Assembly (NCBI RefSeq): GCF_002264395.1
Contig: NZ_NFVA01000022.1
Span: 1-64,000 of the forward strand
DNA: 64,000 nucleotides
Source: Paenibacillus sp. VTT E-133291
GTDB taxonomy: Bacteria; Bacillota; Bacilli; Paenibacillales; Paenibacillaceae
Direction of reading: 5' to 3'
Shown: positions 45,852-54,911 of the stretch, piece after piece
Numbering within the stretch: the stretch's first letter is position 1
How the letters are laid out: each line of letters starts with the position of its first letter
Translations under genes and position numbers: made by a program
The notes under the pieces: generated by a model
The model's input: only the letters and a program-made list of their open reading frames with translations
Told to the model about the DNA's origin: nothing
The model's database searches: none

Positions 45852-47600
45852 ATGACACAACAAGTAACGCTTCCACGTCCTGAATATCCCCGCCCTGACT
45901 TTGTTCGACCAGAGTGGATCAATCTGAACGGCCAGTGGCAATTTGAAATTGATCATGGCAAAAGTGGGAAGGAACGCGGATACCCTGTTAACGAACATAA
46001 TCTCTCAGGGACAATTACTGTGCCCTTCTGTCCGGAAAGCAAGCTGTCCGGTGTAGAATACAAAGATTTTATGGCTGCCGTATGGTATAAAAGGGAGTTT
46101 AATATGCCGGAGAACTGGATAAATGGCAGAGTTATCCTTCATTTTGGCGCCGTTGATTATATGGCAGAGGTCTGGGTGAATGGAGTATCCGTAGGTACGC
46201 ATCGCGGAGGATATACTCCGTTTAGCTTTGATATTACTTCTAATCTTTTACCGGGCAGTAATGTGATTACTGTATATGCTGAAGACGACGTTCGATCGGG
46301 ACGACAGCCGCGGGGCAAGCAGAGTGAACAGTTCCATTCGCATGGCTGTGATTATACACGCACAACCGGAATCTGGCAGACGGTATGGCTTGAGCAAGTG
46401 CCTGAAACCTATCTGTCTACTATGAAAGTTATCGCTGATCCCGACAATAGCTGCGTACATCTGGAAATGAAGGTACAAGGGAACGCAGCGGGAGATATAC
46501 TTAGCGCTACTGCTCTTTATGGCGGCAAATCCGTTGGGGACAGCAGTGTGATTGTTTCCGGGCTCTCTATAAAACTTACGATTCCACTGACAGAGATTCA
46601 CTTATGGGAAGTTGGAAACGCCAGATTGTATGACCTGAAGCTGTCTTTGCATAGTCAGGGACGGGAGAGTGATGTCGTCCATTCTTATTTTGGACTCCGC
46701 ACTGTACGACTGGATGGGATGAAATTCCGGATCAATGGAAAATCCGTATTTCAGCGGTTAGTGTTGGATCAAGGTTTCTATCCGGAGGGAATCTATACCG
46801 CTCCTACTGATGAAGATCTGCGCAGAGACATCGAAATCTCGATGGGGCTTGGTTTTAATGGTGCGAGACTTCACGAGAAGATTTTTGAGCCGCGTTATCT
46901 TTATTGGGCTGACCAATTAGGTTATCTTGTCTGGGGAGAACATGCCAATTGGGGGTTGGATATTACTGGAGCGGATAGTCTATCGCACTTCCTGCCGGAA
47001 TGGCTTGAAGGTATGCAGCGTGATTTCAATCATCCTGCGCTGATCGGCTGGTGTCCTTTTAATGAGACCTGGGACCGGGACGGTGTGAAACAGCATAACG
47101 CTGTGCTCCAGATTGTTTATGACGTATCAAAATGTATGGATCCAACTCGTCCGGTAATTGATACGAGCGGTAACTTCCATGTGGCTACAGATATCTTTGA
47201 TCTTCATGACTATGACCAGAATCCGCAGACGTTCCGGGAAAGATATGAACCGATGAAGCATGGCGGTGAAGTATTTAATACCTTCCCGGCTCGCCAAACG
47301 TATGAAGGTCAACCTTACTTCATCAGCGAATATGGCGGAATTTGGTGGAACCCACAGCAGAAAGATGAGAAATCATGGGGGTATGGGGACAGACCGACCT
47401 CAGAGCAAATGTTTATCGAACGCTACGAGGGGCTGACGAATGTACTATTGGATCATCCGCTGATGTTTGGATTCTGCTATACCCAGCTGTACGATGTGGA
47501 GCAGGAAGTCAATGGACTGTACACTTATGACAGACAGCCGAAGTTCGATCCGGAGCGTATCCGCCGCATCAATGCGCGCAAGGCTGCAATTGAAGATTAG
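45852..47600 (+). CDS. GH2 family glycosidase, copy 2
   Basis: Second intracellular GH2 enzyme, 582 residues, same domain order as its neighbour: PRPEYPRPDF, WINLNGQWQFEID, VPFCPESKLSG, acid/base Glu405 in WCPFNETWD, nucleophile Glu493 in ISEYGGIWW. It differs around the active site (NET versus NES, GGIWW versus GGIAF), so the pair may split two linkages of the same oligosaccharide. Ribosome site AAAAGGAG, 27 bases after copy 1. Confidence 0.88.
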   Translation: MTQQVTLPRPEYPRPDFVRPEWINLNGQWQFEIDHGKSGKERGYPVNEHNLSGTITVPFCPESKLSGVEYKDFMAAVWYKREFNMPENWINGRVILHFGAVDYMAEVWVNGVSVGTHRGGYTPFSFDITSNLLPGSNVITVYAEDDVRSGRQPRGKQSEQFHSHGCDYTRTTGIWQTVWLEQVPETYLSTMKVIADPDNSCVHLEMKVQGNAAGDILSATALYGGKSVGDSSVIVSGLSIKLTIPLTEIHLWEVGNARLYDLKLSLHSQGRESDVVHSYFGLRTVRLDGMKFRINGKSVFQRLVLDQGFYPEGIYTAPTDEDLRRDIEISMGLGFNGARLHEKIFEPRYLYWADQLGYLVWGEHANWGLDITGADSLSHFLPEWLEGMQRDFNHPALIGWCPFNETWDRDGVKQHNAVLQIVYDVSKCMDPTRPVIDTSGNFHVATDIFDLHDYDQNPQTFRERYEPMKHGGEVFNTFPARQTYEGQPYFISEYGGIWWNPQQKDEKSWGYGDRPTSEQMFIERYEGLTNVLLDHPLMFGFCYTQLYDVEQEVNGLYTYDRQPKFDPERIRRINARKAAIED

Positions 47601-47642
47601 AGGCGCTACGTAACTATTCATTCGAAAGGAATGTGATAGATT

Positions 47643-49037
47643 ATGAAAGTGAATTTCCGGAAAAAATGTCTGGTCGCCTTAAGTGTCCTTCTTATTCTTC
47701 CAATGGGGAAGGCGACCCTTGCAGTCTCTGATCATAATGACTTTTACAACGTGGTTATGCAGGACGGGGCGGACCCATGGGTATATAAACATACAGACGG
47801 CTTCTATTATTTCACCAAAACAACTGGCGGTAATGTTACCCTCTGGAAGTCAGCCCAGTTGACCACTATTGATGCAGCGCCTACAAAAGTTGTCAACACG
47901 GGCGGAAGCGGTATCTGGGCGCCTGAGCTGCATTATATAAACGGAGCTTGGTATATTTACTATGCGATGGACGATGGAGATAACGTCAACCACCGCATGC
48001 ATGTAATGGAGAACACAGCGGCAGATCCGATGCAGGGAACTTGGCAGTATAAAGGCCAGATTACAGATTCAAGTAATATGTGGGCTATAGACGGTACTGT
48101 ACTGCAAGTGAACGGCGAGCTGTATTTTATCTGGTCCGGCTGGGAGGAGAATGTCAATGTGCGGCAGAATCTCTATATCGCGCATATGAGTAATCCCTGG
48201 ACTATTGATTCCGAACGCGTAGAGATTTCAAGACCAACGTATAGCTGGGAAACGAATCATTCCCCATATGTGAATGAAGGACCGCAGGTGATTATAAATG
48301 GAGAAGTCATTAGTTTGGTCTATTCGGCAAGTGGAAGCTGGACCAATGATTATTGTCTGGGACTGATCACCGCAGACATCTCCAGTAATCTGTTAAATCC
48401 GGCATCATGGCATAAACGCATTCAGCCTATCTTTTACTCAGGCAATGGACTTTACGGACCTGGACACCATTCGTTTACTAAGTCTCCTGACGGCCAAGAG
48501 GATTGGATTATGTACCATGTCGCCAAATACAATAACGCAGGCTGGAACCGCGAGGTGCGGATGCAGCAATTCAGCTGGAATGCTGATCATACCCCTAATC
48601 TGGGTATTCCTGTTAACCCTAATCTTCCGATAGCTTTACCTTCAGGTGAAACCATGCATACCCGCTACGAAGCGGAAAAAGGGGCGTTTGGCGGTATTGC
48701 CTATGCTTCTTCTAGTCCCAAGGGCTCGGGTGGACTGAAGGCTGGCCATATTGATACGCCGGACAGTTACGTGGAATTTTCAGTTGATGCGGCAGCCGCA
48801 GGCGAATATATTCTTTTGGCTCGAACGGCGAATGGAACGGCTGGCGGGAATTGGTCGGATTTTCAGCTGAGTGTCAATGCAGGACCATCCAGCCCATTTT
48901 ATATCACCAATAAAGGGTGGGAGAATTGGGGGCTGTCCACAGCACGGATTCAACTGAAGGCAGGCATGAACAAGCTTCGTTTTACCAAAGGCGATGGTTA
49001 CGGAGAAATTGATTTCATTGATATTAAGCCATTGTGA
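47643..49037 (+). CDS. Secreted GH43 glycosidase with C-terminal CBM6/35-like domain
   Basis: Extracellular enzyme of 464 residues. Signal peptide about 1-27 (basic MKVNFRKK, hydrophobic core, cut near TLAVS). GH43 propeller about 30-335 with MQDGADPWVYKHTDGFYYF, WAPELHYINGAWYIYY, AIDGTV, VNEGPQ and GHHSFTKSPDGQEDW. The C-terminal about 125 residues (from TRYEAEKGAFGG to GEIDFIDIK) form a beta-sandwich carbohydrate-binding module of the CBM6/35 kind. It would release arabinose or arabinooligosaccharides outside the cell for the importer at 40306. It is the last gene of the operon before a terminator. Confidence 0.88.
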   Translation: MKVNFRKKCLVALSVLLILPMGKATLAVSDHNDFYNVVMQDGADPWVYKHTDGFYYFTKTTGGNVTLWKSAQLTTIDAAPTKVVNTGGSGIWAPELHYINGAWYIYYAMDDGDNVNHRMHVMENTAADPMQGTWQYKGQITDSSNMWAIDGTVLQVNGELYFIWSGWEENVNVRQNLYIAHMSNPWTIDSERVEISRPTYSWETNHSPYVNEGPQVIINGEVISLVYSASGSWTNDYCLGLITADISSNLLNPASWHKRIQPIFYSGNGLYGPGHHSFTKSPDGQEDWIMYHVAKYNNAGWNREVRMQQFSWNADHTPNLGIPVNPNLPIALPSGETMHTRYEAEKGAFGGIAYASSSPKGSGGLKAGHIDTPDSYVEFSVDAAAAGEYILLARTANGTAGGNWSDFQLSVNAGPSSPFYITNKGWENWGLSTARIQLKAGMNKLRFTKGDGYGEIDFIDIKPL

Positions 49038-49064
49038 ATCGAACAAACCAAAGAGACCTATGAA

Positions 49065-49094
49065 ATGGCTTCCGGTTTTCCGGAGGTCATTTTA
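49065..49094 (+). terminator. Terminator of the GH2/GH43 operon
   Basis: ATGGCTTCCGG (49065-49075) pairs with CCGGAGGTCAT (49080-49090) including two G-T pairs, loop TTTT, followed by TTTAGG. Confidence 0.7.
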
Positions 49095-49181
49095 GGTGAA
49101 AGGACCTGTTGGTGTAATTGTTTTTCATCTCATTAAGAAGTAAGATTAGGATAATTATTAGGATACAAGGAGAGCTGATTT

Positions 49182-50129
49182 GTGCTGGAACTTAGCTTAA
49201 ACGACCCGGAAAAATTAGTCAAAGTAACGCATGCATTATCAACTCGTTCTAGGGTTGATATTCTTCGGCTCTTAAACTCCAAAAACTTAAACATTATTGA
49301 AATCGCTGAGAAGCTGAAGCTTCCAGTGTCGACAGTAGCCAGCAACATCAAAGTATTAGAAGCAGCAGAGTTAATTCATACAGAATTGCTTCCGGCTTCA
49401 CGCGGGGCGATGAAAGTCTGCAGCCGGAATTATGATGATCTTCATATTGCCTTGAATCTGAAAGAACCAATGTCAAAGGGATTAACACATGTCTATGAAG
49501 TAGAGATGCCAATCGGTCATTATAGCGACTGTGAGGTATCTCCTACTTGCGGGATGGCTAATAGCGAGGGTCTTATTATCAAAGAAGATGAACCGTCGAG
49601 CTTCTATCACCCAAAACATGTCAACGCTCAGCTGATCTGGCTCCGCAAAGGATTTCTGGAATATTTGCTGCCTATGGATATCCCCTCCGGAGCACAAATT
49701 GAATCGCTTGAATTATCAATGGAGATCTGTTCCGAAGCTCCGAATTATGACCAGAATTGGCCTTCGAACATTTCCGTATGGGTGAATGGTTCCGAGATCG
49801 GCATGTGGACCAGTCCTGGTGATTTCGGTGACCGGCGGGGTAAGCTGAATCCTAATTGGTGGTGGGATGGATCCACACAATACGGGTTTCTCAAGACCTG
49901 GCGTGTTGACAATGAAAAGACGACGCTTGATATGGAGAAGGTGTCGAATGTTTCCTTAAATGATCTTCTGATAAACCGGAGCCCCAAATTGCGGCTGCGC
50001 ATCGGAATCAATCCTGATGCAGTTCATCAGGGCGGACTGAACCTGTTCGGGCGCCAGTTTGGTGATTATGAACAACATATTATGATGAAAGTAAAATATA
50101 CAATGGATCAGGATGAAGTAGAGCTTTAG
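49182..50129 (+). CDS. ArsR-type regulator with large C-terminal sensing domain
   Basis: Cytoplasmic DNA-binding protein of 315 residues. The N-terminal winged helix (about 1-95) contains STRSRVDILRLL and EIAEKLKLPVSTVASNIKVLEAA. The remaining about 200 residues form an uncommon domain rich in Trp and Gly (WPSNISVWVNGSEIGMWTS, GDFGDRRG, GGLNLFGRQFGDYEQHI). It looks like a beta-sandwich that could bind a sugar; I infer this, it is not an established function. GTG start at 49182 after AAGGAGAG. Its place after the GH2/GH43 operon suggests it controls that operon. Confidence 0.82.
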   Translation: MLELSLNDPEKLVKVTHALSTRSRVDILRLLNSKNLNIIEIAEKLKLPVSTVASNIKVLEAAELIHTELLPASRGAMKVCSRNYDDLHIALNLKEPMSKGLTHVYEVEMPIGHYSDCEVSPTCGMANSEGLIIKEDEPSSFYHPKHVNAQLIWLRKGFLEYLLPMDIPSGAQIESLELSMEICSEAPNYDQNWPSNISVWVNGSEIGMWTSPGDFGDRRGKLNPNWWWDGSTQYGFLKTWRVDNEKTTLDMEKVSNVSLNDLLINRSPKLRLRIGINPDAVHQGGLNLFGRQFGDYEQHIMMKVKYTMDQDEVEL

Positions 50130-50147
50130 CTTAGGAGATGAACAAAT

Positions 50148-50201
50148 CAAGGGGGGCCTCGGAAACGAATCTTCGTATCCAAGGAACCGCCTTGTTTTGT
50201 T
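50148..50201. terminator. Terminator between convergent regulator and acyltransferase genes
   Basis: CAAGGGGGGCC (50148-50158) can pair with GGAACCGCCTTG (50183-50194) with mismatches, followed by TTTTGTTC. It serves the regulator and perhaps the opposite gene. Confidence 0.5.
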
Positions 50202-50217
50202 CGTTCTGGATGTAAAG

Positions 50218-51258
50218 TCAGAGTGTGCGCCTTAGGGCGGCACGCTGAAGGGTGATCATCCAGTCAATGGACGGCTCAACCAGCGGGTGAAAGAGACGTT
50301 TAACTGACGGCTGAGCCAGCAATATGGTGAATAATACGGCGGTGAGCAGCAGAACCACTGCCCCAGCAGCATTGCCAATATAGGTGTAAATATCGGAAAC
50401 AGCGGCCAGACGAACGATAAAACCATGAAGCAGGAAGACATACAATGTGCGGCGCCCGCAGTCGGTCATGCGGCTCGCTCCGTAAGGTACAAGGCCGAGG
50501 AAAGCGAGCGAAGCGACAATTTGTAGTCCGTACAGTCCCAGGCGGTATACGCCTGCATACCATACATTGGCATCAAGCTGCATATAGGTCATGTTGCCAT
50601 ATAACCAGCCTAAGGGGAATCCCGCACCCCATCCTGCCATGACGGCAAAGAGTATAATAGAGGCAGCAGCTGCAATGATTTTGATATATTTCTGATAGAG
50701 CTTGACGAAGGTTTCGAACGAAAAATGATAGCCGATAACGAAAAAAGGCAAATATACAAAGGTACGGCTGATGCTGAACCATACACCGTCCAGCTGGAGA
50801 TATCCGACAGCCACCCCCGCTGTTACAGTGAAGAGGAGCTTAGCGGTTACGGACCATTTGCTCATTCCGAGCATCAGGAGGCGCCAGCAGGCATGACTGG
50901 CCAGAAACCACAGGAGCAGATAGGGTGCGAAAATGGAATGCTGGATGTTACTTACGTGAAAGAGAGAAACGTCGAGTGCAGAATATAAGCTTTGAAAAAT
51001 GAGGTATTGCAATCCAATTTGCAGCAGCATTTTGCGGCCGGTAGTTCCGGCAAGGCTTTTTCTGGCGAAATAGCCGGTCACCAGTACGAACAGCGGCATG
51101 TGAAAGCTGAAAATCCACATATATAATCCGTGTATTCCGCCTATTTTGTTAATCAGAGGTTCAATTGCATTACCGGCAAAAACAGTGATCATAAGCATAA
51201 AACGCAGGTTGAGAAAAAAGATTCCTCCGCGCGCTTCCAGCGAGTTTCCCCCTACCAT
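50218..51258 (-). CDS. Membrane acyltransferase family 3 (fucose 4-O-acetylase-like)
   Basis: Polytopic membrane protein of 346 residues with about ten helices and the motifs NLRFMLM, FSFHMPLFVLVTGYFARK and a C-terminal LYVFLLHGFIVR. Family members transfer acetyl or other acyl groups to sugars of surface polymers. The first helix normally has a catalytic His after a Gly; here the position reads FAGNAIEP, with Asn in place of His. Start ATG 51258 with GGAGG 8 bases upstream. A cre-like site lies in the divergent gap to the next gene. Confidence 0.85.
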   Translation of the reverse strand: MVGGNSLEARGGIFFLNLRFMLMITVFAGNAIEPLINKIGGIHGLYMWIFSFHMPLFVLVTGYFARKSLAGTTGRKMLLQIGLQYLIFQSLYSALDVSLFHVSNIQHSIFAPYLLLWFLASHACWRLLMLGMSKWSVTAKLLFTVTAGVAVGYLQLDGVWFSISRTFVYLPFFVIGYHFSFETFVKLYQKYIKIIAAAASIILFAVMAGWGAGFPLGWLYGNMTYMQLDANVWYAGVYRLGLYGLQIVASLAFLGLVPYGASRMTDCGRRTLYVFLLHGFIVRLAAVSDIYTYIGNAAGAVVLLLTAVLFTILLAQPSVKRLFHPLVEPSIDWMITLQRAALRRTL

Positions 51259-51351
51259 GATTTAGCCTCCAAGTTGTGCTGTATGCAAATTGATTAATTT
51301 AATTTTAAAATACAAGATTTTCTTCAATTGAATTGTGAATTAACTCACTTT

Positions 51352-51365
51352 TGAAAGCGTTATCA
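51352..51365 (+). promoter_or_regulatory. cre-like site in a divergent gap
   Basis: TGAAAGCGTTATCA fits the cre consensus TGWAARCGNTWNCW fully. It lies 94 bases upstream of the acyltransferase start on one side and 93 bases upstream of the hydrolase start on the other, so either gene could be the target. Confidence 0.5.
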
Positions 51366-51457
51366 TAAGTATCAAATGTGGCGATGTGTTGAAGGTTGTT
51401 AGAATAGTGGGTTTCTACTATAATTTTCTTATATGCAGTAACATCCGGGAGTGGAGC

Positions 51458-52201
51458 ATGTTGAAGAAAAGAATAACTAAGCGTCGTATTGGTTTAATTG
51501 TAATAATCATTCTTGTTGTAGCCGGATTGCTGTTGTGGAGATATTTAACGCCGTATGCACCGGCTCAAGAAGCCGAAACTGCACTGATTTCAAGTGGTGG
51601 AGTTACCGTCGAACAGAATGATAATTGGATCTCGTTCGAACCTTCCATCACTAAAGGCGCCTCGATTATATTTTATCCTGGGGCTTTGGTTAAACCGGAA
51701 GCTTATTCCCCTCTTGCGAAGAGCGTCGCTGCTGAAGGGCATCCCTTCTACATCGCCAAAATGCCGTTTAATTTAGCCGTAACCAAGGGTGATGCCGCAG
51801 AAGAGATCATTCGTGTGCATCCGAAGCAGTCATTTGTGCTGGGTGGACATTCACTTGGGGGTGTTATGGCCTCACGTTACGCAATTCAGCATGCGGACCA
51901 GCTGGAAGGTGTGTTTTTCTTAGCCTCTTATCCAGATGACAAAGGAAGTCTGCGAGAGACTACTTTGTCAGTGTTGTCGGTTGTGGGTACTGAGGATCAA
52001 GTGATTGACAGAGACAGTTACAACAAAGGCCGTTCCTATCTGCCAGATAACACAGTTTATAGTTCAATTATAGGTGGGAATCACGCGCAATTTGGCAGCT
52101 ACGGGCCTCAGAAGGGGGACGGTGAAGCCACAATATCTGAGGAAGAGCAGCAGAGTCGCACAGTAAGTGCCCTGTTGGATTGGCTGGGAAATCTGAGGTA
52201 G
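51458..52201 (+). CDS. Alpha/beta hydrolase, membrane anchored
   Basis: Protein of 247 residues with one N-terminal membrane segment (about 10-28 after a very basic MLKKRITKRR), so the catalytic part is probably outside the membrane. The alpha/beta hydrolase fold shows IIFYPGALVKPEAYSPLA, the nucleophile motif GGHSLGG and the late His in GGNHAQFG. The family is the dienelactone-hydrolase-like type; substrate unknown. The ATG at 51458 follows GGGAG; the frame opens at 51386 with no ribosome site. The HAD gene follows after 34 bases. Confidence 0.85.
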   Translation: MLKKRITKRRIGLIVIIILVVAGLLLWRYLTPYAPAQEAETALISSGGVTVEQNDNWISFEPSITKGASIIFYPGALVKPEAYSPLAKSVAAEGHPFYIAKMPFNLAVTKGDAAEEIIRVHPKQSFVLGGHSLGGVMASRYAIQHADQLEGVFFLASYPDDKGSLRETTLSVLSVVGTEDQVIDRDSYNKGRSYLPDNTVYSSIIGGNHAQFGSYGPQKGDGEATISEEEQQSRTVSALLDWLGNLR

Positions 52202-52235
52202 CTATGGCTCATTCAACAGAGGGAGGAAACAATTC

Positions 52236-53000
52236 ATGCCAGTATTACACATTAAAGATGAATGCGTTCCCTGCACCGGAATATTGTTCGATAAAGACGG
52301 GACGTTATTGGATCTATTAGCCACTTGGGGGAATTGGGCCGAGCTTGTACTGTGTGGAATGGAAAATCAGCTTGCGATTATGGAAACCGATTTTATCGTG
52401 GATCGGAGTAAAGTGCTGGGTACCCAGCATGATGCTGCAGGAAAGCTGATTGGTTATGATCCGGCAGGGCCGCTCACCATGGCTACAGAAGAAGAAAGTT
52501 ATGGTGTGCTTGCATGGCAGCTGTATGCTGCGGGTGTTCCTTGGAATGAAGCGTTGACCCGTGTAAAGAGTATAGCTAAGGACGCTATGTATGAATTACG
52601 CAAACGCCGCACGGCACAACCCCTGGAAGGGCTTCTTCCTTTTCTGGAACAGTGCGCGGCTGCATCACTCAAGCTAGGGGTGGTTACCTCAGATGGCGCA
52701 AAGACCACTCAGGAGCATCTGGATTGGCTTGGTATTGCTCATTACTTCCATTCGGTAGTTACAAGAGACAGAGTATTAAACGGAAAACCCGCACCTGAAA
52801 TGGCTGAATTAGCCTGCCGGGAGCTTGGGCTGTCTCCTGAAGTGACGATTATAATTGGTGACAGTAATGCAGATATGCAATTGGGTAAAGGTGCAGGCTT
52901 ACGCCTCGCCGTTGGAATCTCCAACATGGGTGATGGGAATCACTTGATTGACGCAGATGTGATTATTTCTAGCTTTAATGAGCTAAGGATCACCTACTGA
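52236..53000 (+). CDS. HAD-family hydrolase (phosphatase-like)
   Basis: Cytoplasmic HAD phosphatase of 254 residues. Motif I is FDKDGTLLD (Asp19 nucleophile, Asp21), motif II is VTSDGAKT, the conserved Lys lies in LNGKPAPEM, and motif IV is IIGDSNADMQLGKGAG. The helical cap between motif I and II makes it a subclass I phosphoglycolate-phosphatase-like enzyme. Substrate not known. It is set between the hydrolase and the sirtuin with short gaps, so probably one transcript. Confidence 0.9.
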   Translation: MPVLHIKDECVPCTGILFDKDGTLLDLLATWGNWAELVLCGMENQLAIMETDFIVDRSKVLGTQHDAAGKLIGYDPAGPLTMATEEESYGVLAWQLYAAGVPWNEALTRVKSIAKDAMYELRKRRTAQPLEGLLPFLEQCAAASLKLGVVTSDGAKTTQEHLDWLGIAHYFHSVVTRDRVLNGKPAPEMAELACRELGLSPEVTIIIGDSNADMQLGKGAGLRLAVGISNMGDGNHLIDADVIISSFNELRITY

Positions 53001-53034
53001 TCAGCATACTAATGGAAAGGATGTGCTACAACAA

Positions 53035-53775
53035 ATGGATCAATTGCAGACACTTGCTTCTTGGATTAAAGACTGTGACAACATCGTTTTTTTCGGAGGG
53101 GCAGGTACATCAACCGAGAGTGGGATTCCGGATTTCCGCTCGGCAGCAGGATTATACCAGACTCAGCACAATTCACCTTATCCGCCTGAAGTGATGCTGA
53201 GCCGTACTTTTTTTATGTCCTCACCGGACATTTTTTTTGATTTTTACCGTAGTAAAATGCTTCATCCTGATGCTCGTCCAAATGGTGCGCATCAGCTGCT
53301 TGCAGAATTGGAACGGCAGGGCAAGCTTAAGGCAGTGATTACGCAAAATATTGATGGCTTACACCAGCTGGCGGGTAGCCAAAAGGTACTTGAGCTGCAT
53401 GGTTCCATTCATCGTAACTATTGCATGGACTGCTCACGTTATTACGGGCTGGATCAGCTTCTGGGTACCACTGAGATCGTCCCTCACTGCCCCGACTGTG
53501 GTGGCATTATCAAACCAGACGTTGTGCTTTATGAAGAAGAACTGGACCATTCGTTGCTGATTAGTTCTGTCGAAGCGATAGCCGCTGCAGATATGCTAAT
53601 TATTGGTGGAACTTCTCTTACAGTTCAGCCTGCGGCTAGTCTGGTCACTTATTTTCGGGGCAAACGCACGGTGCTGCTGAATGGGGACCCCACCCCTTTT
53701 GATGATCAAGCTGATCTTTTGATTACAGACCGGATTGGGAAAGTACTTGGAAGTGTAAAGGATATGCTTGGTTAG
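53035..53775 (+). CDS. NAD-dependent protein deacylase (Sir2 family)
   Basis: Cytoplasmic sirtuin of 246 residues that removes acyl groups from lysines using NAD. It shows [27 protein letters not shown], the catalytic His122 in LELHGS, a zinc site CMDC with CPDC, and FGTS-like [11 protein letters not shown]. The ATG at 53035 is preferred; a GTG at 53023 is too close to GAAAGG. It probably has a metabolic role such as control of acetyl-CoA synthetase, but nothing in the context shows this. Confidence 0.92.
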   Translation: MDQLQTLASWIKDCDNIVFFGGAGTSTESGIPDFRSAAGLYQTQHNSPYPPEVMLSRTFFMSSPDIFFDFYRSKMLHPDARPNGAHQLLAELERQGKLKAVITQNIDGLHQLAGSQKVLELHGSIHRNYCMDCSRYYGLDQLLGTTEIVPHCPDCGGIIKPDVVLYEEELDHSLLISSVEAIAAADMLIIGGTSLTVQPAASLVTYFRGKRTVLLNGDPTPFDDQADLLITDRIGKVLGSVKDMLG

Positions 53776-53874
53776 AGGTTCTCATGGCTTGTCTTTTGTC
53801 AGATTATTATTGCGCTCAGAAGTTTAAAGATAAGGAAGAACGAAGTAGCGCGCAATGAGAGGCAGGGATAAGCA

Positions 53875-54879
53875 ATGGTATATGTAGCAAGTGATGAACG
53901 GTATGTAGAGATGTGTTATAACCGTTGCGGGAACTCAGGTCTTAAGCTTCCGGCAATCTCATTAGGACTATGGCAGAATTTTGGTGGAATTGATCCTTAC
54001 GAGAATGGCCGAGAAATGATCACCCGTGCCTTTGATCTTGGAATTACTCATTTTGATCTGGCCAACAACTATGGACCACCAGCAGGTTCAGCAGAAGAAC
54101 TGTTTGGAAAAGTGCTTGCTAGTGATATGGCTCCATATCGAGATGAAATGGTAATTTCAACGAAAGCAGGGTATAACATGTGGCCCGGCCCTTATGGAGA
54201 ATGGGGTTCGCGTAAATATATGCTGGCCAGTCTGGATCAGAGTCTGAAGCGGCTGGGCCTAGATTATGTTGATATCTATTATTCGCACCGGCCGGACCCG
54301 GAAACACCTCTTGAAGAAACCATGCAGGCGCTTGACCATGCTGTCCGTTCCGGCAAAGCTCTGTATATAGGATTATCTAACTATACCGCGGAGCAGACGC
54401 TCGAATCGATTAGAATTCTGAATAGTTTAGGAACACCGCTCTTAATTCATCAGCCTAGTTATTCTATGCTCGATCGCTGGATTGAGGGTAGTTTACAGGA
54501 TGTGCTGGAACAGAGCGGAGTTGGCAGTATCGCTTTTACACCTTTGGCTCAAGGATTGTTAACCAATAAGTATTTAAATGGAATCCCAGAAGGATCAAGA
54601 GCGGCCAAACCCTCTGCTGCGTTAAATGAAAGCCGGATAACACCGGATGTGAAGCGCAAGATCCACGCGTTAAATCAGCTTGCTGTTTCAAGAGGCCAGA
54701 GTTTGGCGCAGCTTGCACTAGCTTGGACACTACGTGATGGGAGGATTACTTCTGCATTGATAGGGGCTAGCAGAATTAGTCAGATTGAAGAGAATATAGC
54801 TGCACTTCAGCATTTGGAGTTCTCGCAGGCAGAATTGGATCGCATTGAGACTATTCTTCAAACAGGGAATGGAACTTGA
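53875..54879 (+). CDS. Aldo/keto reductase (YghZ-like)
   Basis: NADPH-dependent aldo/keto reductase of 334 residues, (alpha/beta)8 barrel. The catalytic tetrad appears in HFDLANNYG (Asp, Tyr), STKAGY (Lys) and YYSHRPDP (His). The pattern, including NYGPPAGSAEELFG and WPGPYGEWGSRKYM, resembles L-glyceraldehyde 3-phosphate reductase (YghZ/Gpr). It may detoxify small aldehydes such as methylglyoxal. ATG 53875 follows an AGGGA site. Confidence 0.9.
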   Translation: MVYVASDERYVEMCYNRCGNSGLKLPAISLGLWQNFGGIDPYENGREMITRAFDLGITHFDLANNYGPPAGSAEELFGKVLASDMAPYRDEMVISTKAGYNMWPGPYGEWGSRKYMLASLDQSLKRLGLDYVDIYYSHRPDPETPLEETMQALDHAVRSGKALYIGLSNYTAEQTLESIRILNSLGTPLLIHQPSYSMLDRWIEGSLQDVLEQSGVGSIAFTPLAQGLLTNKYLNGIPEGSRAAKPSAALNESRITPDVKRKIHALNQLAVSRGQSLAQLALAWTLRDGRITSALIGASRISQIEENIAALQHLEFSQAELDRIETILQTGNGT

Positions 54880-54911
54880 TGAAGACGCGGGTGAAGGGAT
54901 GAGCGACATCA

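Noticed and set aside
50725..50988. 87-codon plus-strand frame inside the acyltransferase gene
   Set aside because: Antisense shadow; no ribosome site and no neighbour relation.
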